Below are positions 1 through 7,965 of a DNA stretch of 64,000 nt, in pieces. The stretch spans positions 2,170,001 through 2,234,000 of the forward strand of contig NZ_CP132203.1 of assembly GCF_030719035.1 (NCBI RefSeq), written 5' to 3'. The DNA comes from Hahella sp. HNIBRBA332. Its GTDB lineage: Bacteria; Pseudomonadota; Gammaproteobacteria; Pseudomonadales; Oleiphilaceae. Positions within the stretch are counted from its first letter, which is position 1. Each line of letters starts with the position of its first letter. The translations under genes were made by a program, and so were the position numbers. The notes under the pieces were generated by a model, which saw only the letters and a list, made by a program, of their open reading frames with translations, had not been told where the DNA came from and made no database searches.

Positions 1-904
1 CTGCGGCATTTCTCTTAGGAAATTGGTGAGAAAGCCTAATTTGTCCACTCGGTCGACTTTCAGTAGGAGCCGTTCTTCCGCGAAACCCAAAATACCTATA
101 CGCCTCAGTATCTTGTTGTTGATTTTTTGGAGGGGCGACAGGGAAACGCTCGAATGGGCTATAAGATATAACAACTATCTGACTAAGGTTGGGGGCTTCT
201 GCAAATCCAGTTTCGGGTTCTTCATCAGGAGATATCCAGTCTGATACCATTTGATGTAGCACTTGAGATTTACCTGACCCGTTGGGCCCAATCAAAACAT
301 TAATGTCGTGAGGTAACAAGCTTTCAGAGTGATATTTAAGATTAAGGTTAGAAATGTCTCCGCATACATTTTTAAATTTGAATCCAAGGTCGAGTACGGC
401 GATAGCTTGACGGGCCAAAATTTTCCAGCCATCCAAATATGCCTTTTTACTCCCACGCTCCCGCTGAAGAGAGCTTTCAAACCCTTCCGTTTCAACTAGT
501 GTTTTTGCGTCATCATCTTCTGAAACATGTATGAGATAGCTTGCATCACGTAATTTATTTGCGACCTCGATGGATTTTTTAGAATCTATTAAACCATCTA
601 TTTGCTCATAAAAAATAATATTTGAAGGGGTTGATATGTAGTTGGTGTTAGGGATCGGAAACTCTCCACTCCAGCCTTCTTTAAGGAGCTTGTTGAGATA
701 GTCGCTGGAATTTTTAGTGTCTGCAATAAGAATACGTATTAGCCCAAGAGTAATTCTTTCATCACTTATTCGACAAGTGACGGAAAAGCTTGTTTTGTAT
801 CCATAATCGTCCCAGTTATCTGAAAAAAGCTCAATAGCATCCCCTTCCAACGACGGAAGAGGGTTGTTGCGACAACTCACTTTTCCAAGATATACAATTC
901 TCAT
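1..904 (-). CDS. AAA/ABC-type ATPase, partial (3' end outside window)
   Basis: The frame is open from an ATG at 904 down to base 1, giving about 301 residues with no stop, so the C-terminal part lies outside the window. The first ~190 residues match nothing I recognise. At about residue 205 there is a Walker A loop, LIGPNGSGKSQ, preceded by a beta-strand-like DINV segment. This is the arrangement of ABC/SMC-like or OLD/AAA_15 ATPases. The Walker B, signature and any nuclease part would be in the missing region. The gene is clearly more AT-rich than its neighbours and sits beside AT-rich non-coding DNA, which suggests transfer. ATPases of this general form occur in phage-defence and toxin systems, but no partner is visible here, so a defence role is only a guess. 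Confidence 0.75.
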   Translation of the reverse strand, partial: MRIVYLGKVSCRNNPLPSLEGDAIELFSDNWDDYGYKTSFSVTCRISDERITLGLIRILIADTKNSSDYLNKLLKEGWSGEFPIPNTNYISTPSNIIFYEQIDGLIDSKKSIEVANKLRDASYLIHVSEDDDAKTLVETEGFESSLQRERGSKKAYLDGWKILARQAIAVLDLGFKFKNVCGDISNLNLKYHSESLLPHDINVLIGPNGSGKSQVLHQMVSDWISPDEEPETGFAEAPNLSQIVVISYSPFERFPVAPPKNQQQDTEAYRYFGFRGRTAPTESRPSGQIRLSHQFPKRNAA

Positions 905-1513
905 CAGTTTTCCGGAATGTTTAAAATGTATATAAAATTAAATTCTTTTTTATACTTTTAATGTCTTGATCTGGAATTGCTAAAATTGATAGTAGCCATT
1001 CTCGTGAAAAAGTGTGTGTGTGATTTCTGGTGCCATAATTATAGTGTTTTAAATTATTAGTGTAATATGTTGTATCTTTTTATGGAGGTGCCTCGTTGTA
1101 GCAAAAGTAGTTTGTGATCGTTTTATATTCGACTAAAAGATAGCACATCTCTCAGAGTTTGCTTTGAGTGTCTGTGCGAGGGTAAGGCTGATTGGTGAAC
1201 TGAGTAATAAAGCTGATAACCTTCAACGATCACTTTAAAACACCTTCAAAGAAGAGGTATCGGTGGCGAACTAAGGCGACCTGATGTCATAAACACGTGA
1301 AAACGTGACGACGGTGCGGGCGAGCCGCCCGCGCTCCCGGGGTGGGGATGTGTTGTGTCTTTGGGCGCGGATCGTGTTGGGAGGATTACGGGTTTTTGGT
1401 GTACTTTTATCGGATAGCTGAGTTTTATTTTTGAACAGCGTTTTGTTTATCCGACCTGTTTGATCATCAGGTCGTCGGTGGGATTCAACACAACAATACA
1501 AGTGAGAGCACAT
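905..1513. other. non-coding stretch, AT-rich then GC-rich
   Basis: About 600 bases between two divergent genes. The first ~350 are AT-rich and contain no convincing ORF. The rest contains a GC-rich palindromic element (1313-1340). Promoters for the ATPase and cupin genes should be here, but I cannot point to a firm -35/-10 pair. Confidence 0.5.
1313..1340. repeat. GC-rich palindromic element, copy 1
   Basis: The core GCGGGCGAGCCGCCCGCGCT is a near-palindrome. A close relative is found at 15472-15500. It resembles a REP-type intergenic element. Confidence 0.45.
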
Positions 1514-1915
1514 ATGAATCTGGATAAAGATATTGTGACGGTGAGGCCGGAGGGGACGATTGATACGATTCAGAAGTTGCCTAATTATTTGGGAATTTCC
1601 GGGAAAACGGCGGGTTCTACCGGGATTTCGATGAATATTGTGGTGATTCCGCCTTCGGCGCGGGCGGAGCCTCACTTTCATGATGGGTTTGAGACGGCGA
1701 TTTATTTGTTGAAGGGAAATGTTAAGACCCTGTATGGCGAGAATTTGTCGAAGTCGGTGGTGAACAAGGAAGGGGATTTTATTTTTATACCTGACGGGGT
1801 GCCGCATCAGCCGATCAATTTGAGTGATACGGAGGAGGCCATTGCGCTGGTGTCCCGTAATGATCCCAATGAGCAGGAGAGTGTTCAGGTGTATCGGCCG
1901 GATCAATCGGCGTGA
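1514..1915 (+). CDS. cupin-domain protein
   Basis: Small single-domain cupin of 133 residues. Motif 1 is HFHDGFE, giving two His and a Glu as metal ligands. Motif 2 is GDFIFIPDGVPHQPIN, giving the third His. Such proteins bind a metal and act as small isomerases, oxygenases or sensors, and the substrate cannot be read from the sequence. I chose the ATG at 1514 because the protein aligns from there as a normal cupin; an upstream in-frame ATG at 1460 would add 18 unlikely residues. It stands alone, convergent with the type III operon that ends at 2028, and no functional link to it is visible. Confidence 0.8.
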   Translation: MNLDKDIVTVRPEGTIDTIQKLPNYLGISGKTAGSTGISMNIVVIPPSARAEPHFHDGFETAIYLLKGNVKTLYGENLSKSVVNKEGDFIFIPDGVPHQPINLSDTEEAIALVSRNDPNEQESVQVYRPDQSA

Positions 1916-2027
1916 TGGGTAATGATTGATATGGCGACTGGGGATAAGAAACAGGGCCTGAGATAAGCAAACCCTGTCGTCGTCAGACCAAGTCAGACCA
2001 GCAGAAAGAAATTGCCTGTCCGTTGCC

Positions 2028-4118
2028 TTAATAGCTCAGCGCGATTCTTCCTAATGGTTGAATGGTGATTTCCGGCGTCAGGTCCTGGTAGGAGAGGATG
2101 GGCAGTTGGCGCATGTCTCTTTCCAGTAGTTTGCGCAGGTAGCGGCGCACGTCCATGGAGGTGATCACCACTACTTTTTGCGCGCCGGGATCGAGGTCGC
2201 CCACGGTGCGTTTGGCGATGTCCACGATTTTACGGGTGGTGTCCGGCTCCAGGGCCAGGTAGGCGCCGGAGGAGGTTTGGCGCACGCCGCTGCGGATGGC
2301 GTCTTCCAGGGATTGGTCCAGCATATACGCCGGCAGGATATTCTGGCCGTTGCTGTATTTGTAGCTGATATAACGACGCAGGCTGTTGCGCACGTACTCC
2401 GTCAGCAGCACGGTTTCCTTCTCTTTCTGCCCCCATTCCGCCAAGGCTTCCAGAATGCTGCGCAGGTTGCGGATGGAAATGTCTTCTGACACCAGACGCT
2501 GCAGTATTTCGGTGATTTTCTGTATCGGCAGCAGGCGCTGCACCTCCTTCACCAGCTCCCCGTAGCGCCCTTCCATTTTCTCCAGCAGAAAGCGAGTCTC
2601 CTGAATGCCGATGAACTCCTGCGCGTATTTTTTCAGGATGATGGACAAGTGATAGCTCAACACCTTGGGTGGGGTCAGATAGGCGACTTCCATCTTGTCC
2701 AGAGAAGTCTGATGACGTTGCTCCACCCAATAGGCGGGTGCGTCGGGCAGCAGCTCCACTTCGCAGTTATGCTTGATGGCCAGCAGATCCAATTGCTCTT
2801 TCTGATCGCGCACCAATAACTGCCTGGGCTTGATAAAGCCCTCCGCAATCGGCGTTTCCTGCAGATGAATCTTATAGCGGCCATCGCTCAAGCCATGATT
2901 GATGCGCAAATGAATCCCCGGAAACGGCACGCCTAGATCAAGGTACAGGGAGCGGCGGATTTTGAGAATTTCCTCGTTCAACGCATTCGGGTCCAGCGCG
3001 TCTTCCGCGTCGGCGGCGATGTCCACCAGCAGCGGCACGGTGAAGGTAAACTCCTCTGTCTCGTTGAGCTGGGCTTTGCTGGGAGGCTGTCCGGCGGCGG
3101 CCATCGCTGATAGCGGCGGATGCTTGTCGGCGGCGTGGGCTTTGTCCTGCCTTATGATATAGACGCCCGTGCCGGTCACCGCCAACGCCAGCATGATAAA
3201 AGTGAGGGTGGGGAAGCCGGGAATCAGCGCGAAAGTGAACAGCAGGCCGCCGCCGATCAGGATCGCCTGGGGTTTGCCGACGACCTGGTTGGCGATGTCC
3301 GCGCCCAGGTTTTCCGACTCGTCCGTCGTCACTCGGGTGACGATGACCCCAGCGGTGATGGCGATAAATAACGCGGGAATCTGCGCCACCAGCCCATCGC
3401 CGATGGTGAGAATAGCGTACAGTTCCAGGGCTTCGCCGGAGGTCATGCCGTTCTGTAGCGTGCCGATGGCGATGCCGCCGAGAATGTTCACCGCAATGAT
3501 GATCAAACCGGCGATGGCGTCGCCTTTGACGAACTTCATGGCGCCGTCCATCGAGCCGTATAACTGGCTTTCCTTCTGCACCTGATTACGACGATGTCGC
3601 GCTTCGTCCACGTCAATCACCCCTGCGCGCATATCGCCATCGATGCTCATTTGTTTGCCGGGCATGGCGTCCAGAGAAAAACGGGCGCTGACTTCCGCCA
3701 CCCGTTCCGAGCCTTTGGTGATCACCAGAAACTGCACCACGGTGATGATCAGAAAAATGACCAACCCCACCACCAGATTGCCGCCCACCACAAAACCGCC
3801 GAACGCTTCGATGATGGAGCCCGCGTCCGCCTGCAACAGAATCAAGCGGGTGGTGGTGATGGACAGGGACAATCGAAACAGGGTGGTGATCAGCAGTACG
3901 GAAGGAAAAGCGACGAACTCCAGCGGCGAGCGCAGATACACCGCCACCATCAGCAACACCACCGCCAGCCCCATATTGACGCCGATCAGGATATCCACCA
4001 GCGCGGTGGGCAGCGGCAAAATCATCATGAAGATAATCGCCACCAGCATGGCGGCGAAGAAAATGTCTTTACGCCCGGCGATCATGAGCAGGGTCTGGTT
4101 CAGGCGTGCGAGGGTCAT
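2028..4118 (-). CDS. sctV: type III secretion export gate protein SctV (LcrD/YscV/VcrD)
   Basis: Large inner-membrane component of the type III export gate, which forms a nonameric ring that receives substrates and chaperone complexes. The 696-residue product has the family pattern: about eight membrane segments in the first ~320 residues, the cytoplasmic FHIPEP-like loop with GKQMSIDGDMRAG and DEARHRRNQVQKE, then a soluble C-terminal domain with MRQLPILSYQDLTPEI near its end. The start at 4118 is preceded by AAGGAG and overlaps the sctY stop as ATGA, so translation is coupled; a longer reading from 4193 lies inside sctY. Order sctW-sycN-sctX-sctY-sctV is that of the Yersinia virA operon and Vibrio T3SS1. 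It is the last gene of the operon. No LcrR homologue follows. Confidence 0.95.
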   Translation of the reverse strand: MTLARLNQTLLMIAGRKDIFFAAMLVAIIFMMILPLPTALVDILIGVNMGLAVVLLMVAVYLRSPLEFVAFPSVLLITTLFRLSLSITTTRLILLQADAGSIIEAFGGFVVGGNLVVGLVIFLIITVVQFLVITKGSERVAEVSARFSLDAMPGKQMSIDGDMRAGVIDVDEARHRRNQVQKESQLYGSMDGAMKFVKGDAIAGLIIIAVNILGGIAIGTLQNGMTSGEALELYAILTIGDGLVAQIPALFIAITAGVIVTRVTTDESENLGADIANQVVGKPQAILIGGGLLFTFALIPGFPTLTFIMLALAVTGTGVYIIRQDKAHAADKHPPLSAMAAAGQPPSKAQLNETEEFTFTVPLLVDIAADAEDALDPNALNEEILKIRRSLYLDLGVPFPGIHLRINHGLSDGRYKIHLQETPIAEGFIKPRQLLVRDQKEQLDLLAIKHNCEVELLPDAPAYWVEQRHQTSLDKMEVAYLTPPKVLSYHLSIILKKYAQEFIGIQETRFLLEKMEGRYGELVKEVQRLLPIQKITEILQRLVSEDISIRNLRSILEALAEWGQKEKETVLLTEYVRNSLRRYISYKYSNGQNILPAYMLDQSLEDAIRSGVRQTSSGAYLALEPDTTRKIVDIAKRTVGDLDPGAQKVVVITSMDVRRYLRKLLERDMRQLPILSYQDLTPEITIQPLGRIALSY

Positions 4119-4498
4119 GGCGCGCTCCTTGTTGATAGAAATTGCAGGTAGTGAGTCAGCGCGGGCTCTCTCTGTCCCAGCTTGAGATGGCAATGGCTGC
4201 GCAGCAGCGGTAAACGCGCTTCCGACGCGCCCGGTAACCGCTTCTCGCAGGCGCGGCAGTACTTTAGCGCCAGCTCATAGCGACCGAGCTGATAGCACAG
4301 ATAGGCCATCTGCCGCAGCGGCGCAGGGTCGTCAGGAAGCAGCCGAATCAGCAGACGCAGTAGCGGTTGCGCCTTGGCGTACTGACGGCATTGCAGAAAC
4401 ACGGTGGTCACTTCCTGCAGCCAGGCCGCCTGCTGCGGTTGCAGCCTGTTCATGGCGCTGGCATGGGGAAGCGGGGCGACGGATTGAGTTGGTCTCAT
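4115..4498 (-). CDS. sctY: SctY (YscY-like) chaperone, TPR-like
   Basis: Predicted partner of SctX. In Yersinia, YscX and YscY bind each other and the export gate SctV and are needed for secretion. The 127-residue product is helical with TPR-like helix pairs (AKAQPLLRLLIRLLPDD, then YLCYQLGRYELALKYCRACE). This fits YscY, a small TPR protein of about 114 residues. The identification rests on position between sctX and sctV as much as on sequence. The ATG at 4498 overlaps the sctX stop (ATGA), and the sctV start overlaps this gene's stop in the same way, so the three genes are translationally coupled. The reading frame extends upstream to 4534, but that part lies inside sctX. Confidence 0.8.
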   Translation of the reverse strand: MRPTQSVAPLPHASAMNRLQPQQAAWLQEVTTVFLQCRQYAKAQPLLRLLIRLLPDDPAPLRQMAYLCYQLGRYELALKYCRACEKRLPGASEARLPLLRSHCHLKLGQREPALTHYLQFLSTRSAP

Positions 4499-4899
4499 GG
4501 CTTTTCCAGGGCGCTTAGGTTGCTGCGCAGCCATTGCCGGTCTTCATACAGCGCGTTGAGAATGGCGACGGCGCTTTGCAGGGTTTGCCGGAACTCGGGA
4601 TCGCTGCTGGCCTCCGCCTCTTGCTCCAGCGCCGCCAGCGTGGATTGGGTAGAGGCGGCCAGATCGTCAAAGTCCTGGGGATCAACCCCGGCGGCGCCGG
4701 ATGATCCAATCAAAGCGCGCAGCATTTCCTGACTGGTCGCATGACGCAGAAACAGTTTTTCCGTGTGTTGGACGACGGATTCCCCTCGCGGCACAAACGA
4801 CCGGGAAGGGGCGTTGGCGCCGGCGTCCTGTGCGGGGTTGTCGTGGGTGTCGTGGACGCGCACGCTTTGCACGCCTTCGGTGAAAGTCACCAGATCCAT
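4495..4899 (-). CDS. sctX: SctX (YscX-like) secreted T3SS component
   Basis: YscX is a small exported protein found only in the Ysc-type family. It binds SctY and SctV and is needed for early-substrate secretion. The product here is 134 residues, against about 122 for YscX, with a polar N-terminus rich in Asp/Asn/Ser as expected of a type III signal. A helical C-terminal half includes QSAVAILNALYEDRQWL, resembling the YscX end where it contacts YscY. Sequence similarity is low, and the call depends on position between sycN and sctY in a virA-like operon. Start and stop are joined to neighbours by an 11-base gap upstream and an ATGA overlap downstream. Confidence 0.75.
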   Translation of the reverse strand: MDLVTFTEGVQSVRVHDTHDNPAQDAGANAPSRSFVPRGESVVQHTEKLFLRHATSQEMLRALIGSSGAAGVDPQDFDDLAASTQSTLAALEQEAEASSDPEFRQTLQSAVAILNALYEDRQWLRSNLSALEKP

Positions 4900-4910
4900 G
4901 GATCACCTGC

Positions 4911-5288
4911 CTATTGATTCAGTTGTTGATGAAGGTAATCGAGCAGGCCCAGCGCCTCATTGAGACCGGCGATGGACAACTGCGGGCGGGACAGCGCGAC
5001 GATGAAGGCCAGTTGACTGGCGCCTTTCATTCCGGTGTGCGCCCGCAACGGTAAGGACTGGTCGTAATGCACCGCGCGCAACGCCTTGGGGATCAAATCC
5101 GCGCAGTCGTACTCGCTGATTTCCTGCAGTCGGACCAGCAACAAGCCCTGTTCGTGAGGCTCGATCATCAGCGTTCCCGAGCGCTCGAACGCCAGCGTCA
5201 GCGGCTCGCCGCGCCAGATAAAATCGGCAAACCCCAATTGTTGCAGGAACTCGGTAATCGTTAGGTGAACGGCGGAGTCCTGCATCAT
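4911..5288 (-). CDS. sycN: SycN-like chaperone of the SctW gatekeeper
   Basis: SycN with YscB forms the heterodimeric class I chaperone of YopN. The product shows the SycN pattern SGTLMIEPHEQGLLLV, then LPLRAHTGMKGASQLAF and a closing leucine-rich helix LNEALGLLDYLHQQL. Starting at 5288 gives 125 residues, matching the ~123 of SycN, with AAGG upstream. An in-frame start at 5363 would add 25 residues overlapping the end of sctW and seems unlikely. It sits just downstream of sctW, as sycN does after yopN-tyeA in Yersinia. No YscB homologue is present in the window. Confidence 0.82.
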   Translation of the reverse strand: MMQDSAVHLTITEFLQQLGFADFIWRGEPLTLAFERSGTLMIEPHEQGLLLVRLQEISEYDCADLIPKALRAVHYDQSLPLRAHTGMKGASQLAFIVALSRPQLSIAGLNEALGLLDYLHQQLNQ

Positions 5289-5337
5289 GAGCGCGACGCC
5301 TTGGCGAATGGGGAAATATCTCTCATTGGGGGCCTCG

Positions 5338-6471
5338 TTAAGGTTGTTCGGCTTCTTGCTCAATGCTGAGGTCCAGACGCTCCTGGATGACGGTCAGCAG
5401 CTTGTCCCGTTCAAACGGGTCGCGATACGCTTTCAGCGGAATGGCTCGCATCAGCTCCTTGAAACCGCGCCAGAAGTAGATAGTCATGGCGGACGGAATG
5501 TGTAACGCCTTCAGTACGCCGCCCAGTTGTTCCGCTCCGATCCATTTTTTTTCCAGCAGGGCGAGCAATTGCTCCATCAATGCGTATTTATTAAGCGGGG
5601 TCTGAGAGCGGTAGATTCTCTCCAGTTGCGCGAGAAAATCGCGACACTCCGCGTCCAGTCCTTCCAATGCCTGGAGCGCGTAGATATCCTCGATAATCAT
5701 GCGCAGGCGCTCTTTGGGCAGTGAAGGACCTTCCGATCCCAGGTCAGCGCCCAAGGCGGAAATCAGGTAGGCGACGGATTCGGAAAAACGCGCTTCACCA
5801 TACTGGGCCAGAATCTTGCGAAAAGTGTCGGTGAGGCTGCCGTAGTCCAGCACTGCATCACGGTAGAGCTTGCGCAGTTCATTCACTGCGCCAAGCTGAC
5901 GGTCGCTGAACTGCGCGGCGACTTCCGCCACATTGACACCTGCGAGAATGGCGGCGCCGTTTTCCTCCAGCATGTCATCCACTGCGGCTTCAACTGACGC
6001 CAGCAACTCATCCACACTGGCGTCGCCCGCCTTACGTTTACGTCGTAACTGATCGCGGACGAACACCAGCGCCAGATACTGTTGGGTAATGTCCCCAAAC
6101 TGTTGCGCAGCGCGCTGACGCATCTCCGCTTTAGCGGGATCGCTCTGGGTTAACAACTGATGCAGAAAGGGCTTGAGCTGCTTTTCCTTATCCAGCTCCC
6201 TGGCTTTCTCCACGTAGGCCAACGCCTTTTCCAGCGCCTGGGTTTTATACAGCGGCCGTTCGCCAATCTTGCGTTTGCTCAGGTCCTTGCTCTTTTTCTC
6301 CGAGCGCAGAAAAGACATCTCCTCCGCCGCAGACGCGAACAGCGACTTGTCGTGACTCGCCAGACGCACTCCCTCGCCACGCCAGCTTCCCGACGCAACT
6401 GAGGTACTCAACGCGTCCGTGCGATAGCTCCTGTCCGTCTGCAATGAAACGCCGCCTGTGAGGTTAGACAT
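5338..6471 (-). CDS. sctW: SctW gatekeeper, natural YopN-TyeA fusion
   Basis: Gatekeeper (plug) that blocks effector export until host contact and sets translocator-before-effector order. The ~377-residue product joins both Yersinia proteins in one chain. The N-terminal ~290 residues are YopN/InvE-like. From about residue 295 the sequence follows TyeA: LLALLEKKWIGAEQLGGV, FWRGFKELMRAIPL and an acidic end. In Yersinia these are two genes; in other systems such as SepL or MxiC they are fused. The ATG at 6471 is used; a TTG two codons upstream is the other option. It is the first gene of the sctW-sycN-sctX-sctY-sctV operon, with a promoter expected between 6472 and the terminator at 6663. Confidence 0.9.
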   Translation of the reverse strand: MSNLTGGVSLQTDRSYRTDALSTSVASGSWRGEGVRLASHDKSLFASAAEEMSFLRSEKKSKDLSKRKIGERPLYKTQALEKALAYVEKARELDKEKQLKPFLHQLLTQSDPAKAEMRQRAAQQFGDITQQYLALVFVRDQLRRKRKAGDASVDELLASVEAAVDDMLEENGAAILAGVNVAEVAAQFSDRQLGAVNELRKLYRDAVLDYGSLTDTFRKILAQYGEARFSESVAYLISALGADLGSEGPSLPKERLRMIIEDIYALQALEGLDAECRDFLAQLERIYRSQTPLNKYALMEQLLALLEKKWIGAEQLGGVLKALHIPSAMTIYFWRGFKELMRAIPLKAYRDPFERDKLLTVIQERLDLSIEQEAEQP

Positions 6472-6662
6472 AGACAAAACCTGCTGTGTGATAGAGAAAA
6501 CCCGTGTGCCAGAAAAACGAGTGCGATAGCGAAAAACCGGCTGGAAGCAGGGTCGCCGCCCAGCCTGTTTAAGTTGTTGCTAGTGTTGCGTTCAGAGGCA
6601 GGAAGAGAAATAGATCGGTGGATATAAACGGCTGGTGTATGTCTGGCGAATGACTGGCGATT

Positions 6663-6711
6663 AAAAAGAAAAAAGAAAAAAGAAAAAAGCCGGCGCAACA
6701 GGCCGCCGGCT
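6663..6711 (-). terminator. Rho-independent terminator of the translocator operon
   Basis: On the minus strand a GC-rich hairpin (AGCCGGCGGCC, loop TGTTG, CGCCGGCT at 6688-6711) is followed by a long T-rich tract broken only by single Cs (6663-6687). It lies 46 bases beyond the sctB stop and separates the translocator operon from sctW. Confidence 0.9.
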
Positions 6712-6756
6712 AAGTCATGGCTAATCAACGTGGATCAACAAAAGGCGTGCGCGGTA

Positions 6757-7908
6757 TCAGGCCATGATCTTGCTGTTGACCTGGGCGCGGGAGGCAATGA
6801 ATTGATCCAGAAAGTCCTGGATGGCTTTGGCGCCTTCGCTGGCGGCGCGTACGAACTCCACTTCGCTTTCCACGTCCGCCTGCGCTTTGGTGGCTTGCGC
6901 GTCCTGCTGCTCTTTTTCCGCCCGGTCCAGTTCCGCGGAGTAGCTCAACGGCGCGGCGATGAGGCCGCCAAAGCCGGTGAAGAACTGGCCGACGACCATG
7001 CCGATGCTGCTGTAGTTTTGCGCGTCGGACATAAGCTCTTTGTGCCTCACTTCCGTGGATTTAGCTGACCCATCCGGTCCGTCGTTTTTGCCTTTTGACG
7101 CGTCCGCCTGGTCTTTAGCCTTGTTGGCGCTACTGGTGTCCGGCGCTTTTTCTGCATCGGCGTTCACGGGCTTAATCGGCGCTTCCGTTTCCACAGCAGG
7201 TTTGCTCTGGCCGTTTTGAGCGGACCCGTTGGCCGGCGTTTTGTTCACCGGAGCGGCGTTGGCGGCAGGAGGCGTTTGTCCAGCATTGCCTTTGCTGGCG
7301 GTTGTCGCGGTGGGGCCTGTATTGCCCGGAGTGGGAGGTTTAACCGCAGGCGTCGGCATCTCCAGTTCCAGCGTTTTGGGTGGCGCCGGGGCGTCAATCT
7401 TGGGCTTGGCGATGTCCAGTTTCATGGCCTTGTTGGTCTGGCTGATCGCTCTGGCGCCGCCATACATGCCAAGGGCGCCGCCGGCCATGGACATGGCTCC
7501 GTTCACTACCGACGCGGCGAGGTCTTTCCTGGCGGCGCTTTTGATTTCTTCCGCTTTCGCTTCCAGGGCGGTCCACTGGGACAGATAGGCGTCCTGTCTG
7601 GACTCGGCGGCCTGACGGCGCATTTCGATAAAAATCTTATGAATCGCCTCCATGATCTTGAAGGTGTCGGCGCCGTGGTTGGTCCCGTTCAACTTGAAGC
7701 TGAGGGCGCCGGCGTCAAACTCTGATTCGACGATGGACGGTTCGTCCAGCAGTCTTGCTGCGGGGGGGAAGGGCGTCTCCGCGCTTTGCTGTCTTGACGC
7801 CGTCAGGGCGGGCGTTTGCGCTGTGCGCGTAGCGGAAGTGGGCGCGCCATGCGCCGAATACAGGGGCGCCTGGGCGCTTGGCTCTATGCCGATATTTTGA
7901 ATACTCAT
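6757..7908 (-). CDS. sctB: SctB minor translocator (YopD/PopD-like)
   Basis: Second hydrophobic translocator, which inserts with SctE into the host membrane to form the pore. The 383-residue chain has an N-terminal disordered region, a helical part with KIMEAIHKIFIEMRRQAAE, a hydrophobic alanine/glycine-rich segment at about 131-152 and a second hydrophobic stretch at about 301-322. A charged coiled-coil-like C-terminus follows. YopD and PopD are about 300 residues. The extra length is a Pro/Ala/Asn/Lys-rich low-complexity linker at about 168-285. TAAGG sits 8 bases before the ATG. It follows sctE and is the last gene before the terminator, the same place as yopD in lcrGVH-yopBD. Confidence 0.87.
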   Translation of the reverse strand: MSIQNIGIEPSAQAPLYSAHGAPTSATRTAQTPALTASRQQSAETPFPPAARLLDEPSIVESEFDAGALSFKLNGTNHGADTFKIMEAIHKIFIEMRRQAAESRQDAYLSQWTALEAKAEEIKSAARKDLAASVVNGAMSMAGGALGMYGGARAISQTNKAMKLDIAKPKIDAPAPPKTLELEMPTPAVKPPTPGNTGPTATTASKGNAGQTPPAANAAPVNKTPANGSAQNGQSKPAVETEAPIKPVNADAEKAPDTSSANKAKDQADASKGKNDGPDGSAKSTEVRHKELMSDAQNYSSIGMVVGQFFTGFGGLIAAPLSYSAELDRAEKEQQDAQATKAQADVESEVEFVRAASEGAKAIQDFLDQFIASRAQVNSKIMA

Positions 7909-7965
7909 GGTTTTACCTTAAGGGTTGCTTGTAAGAAAACGTTGTCGGTCATAGGTAAATCAGGC

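Noticed and set aside
1271..1906. Long minus-strand ORF of 211 residues over the cupin gene
   Set aside because: Arg/His/Pro-rich shadow of the cupin frame; no RBS, and composition unlike a real protein.
3594..4185. Two long plus-strand ORFs inside sctV
   Set aside because: Antisense shadows of the sctV membrane-coding region; His/Gln-rich or Thr/Ile-rich and without RBS.
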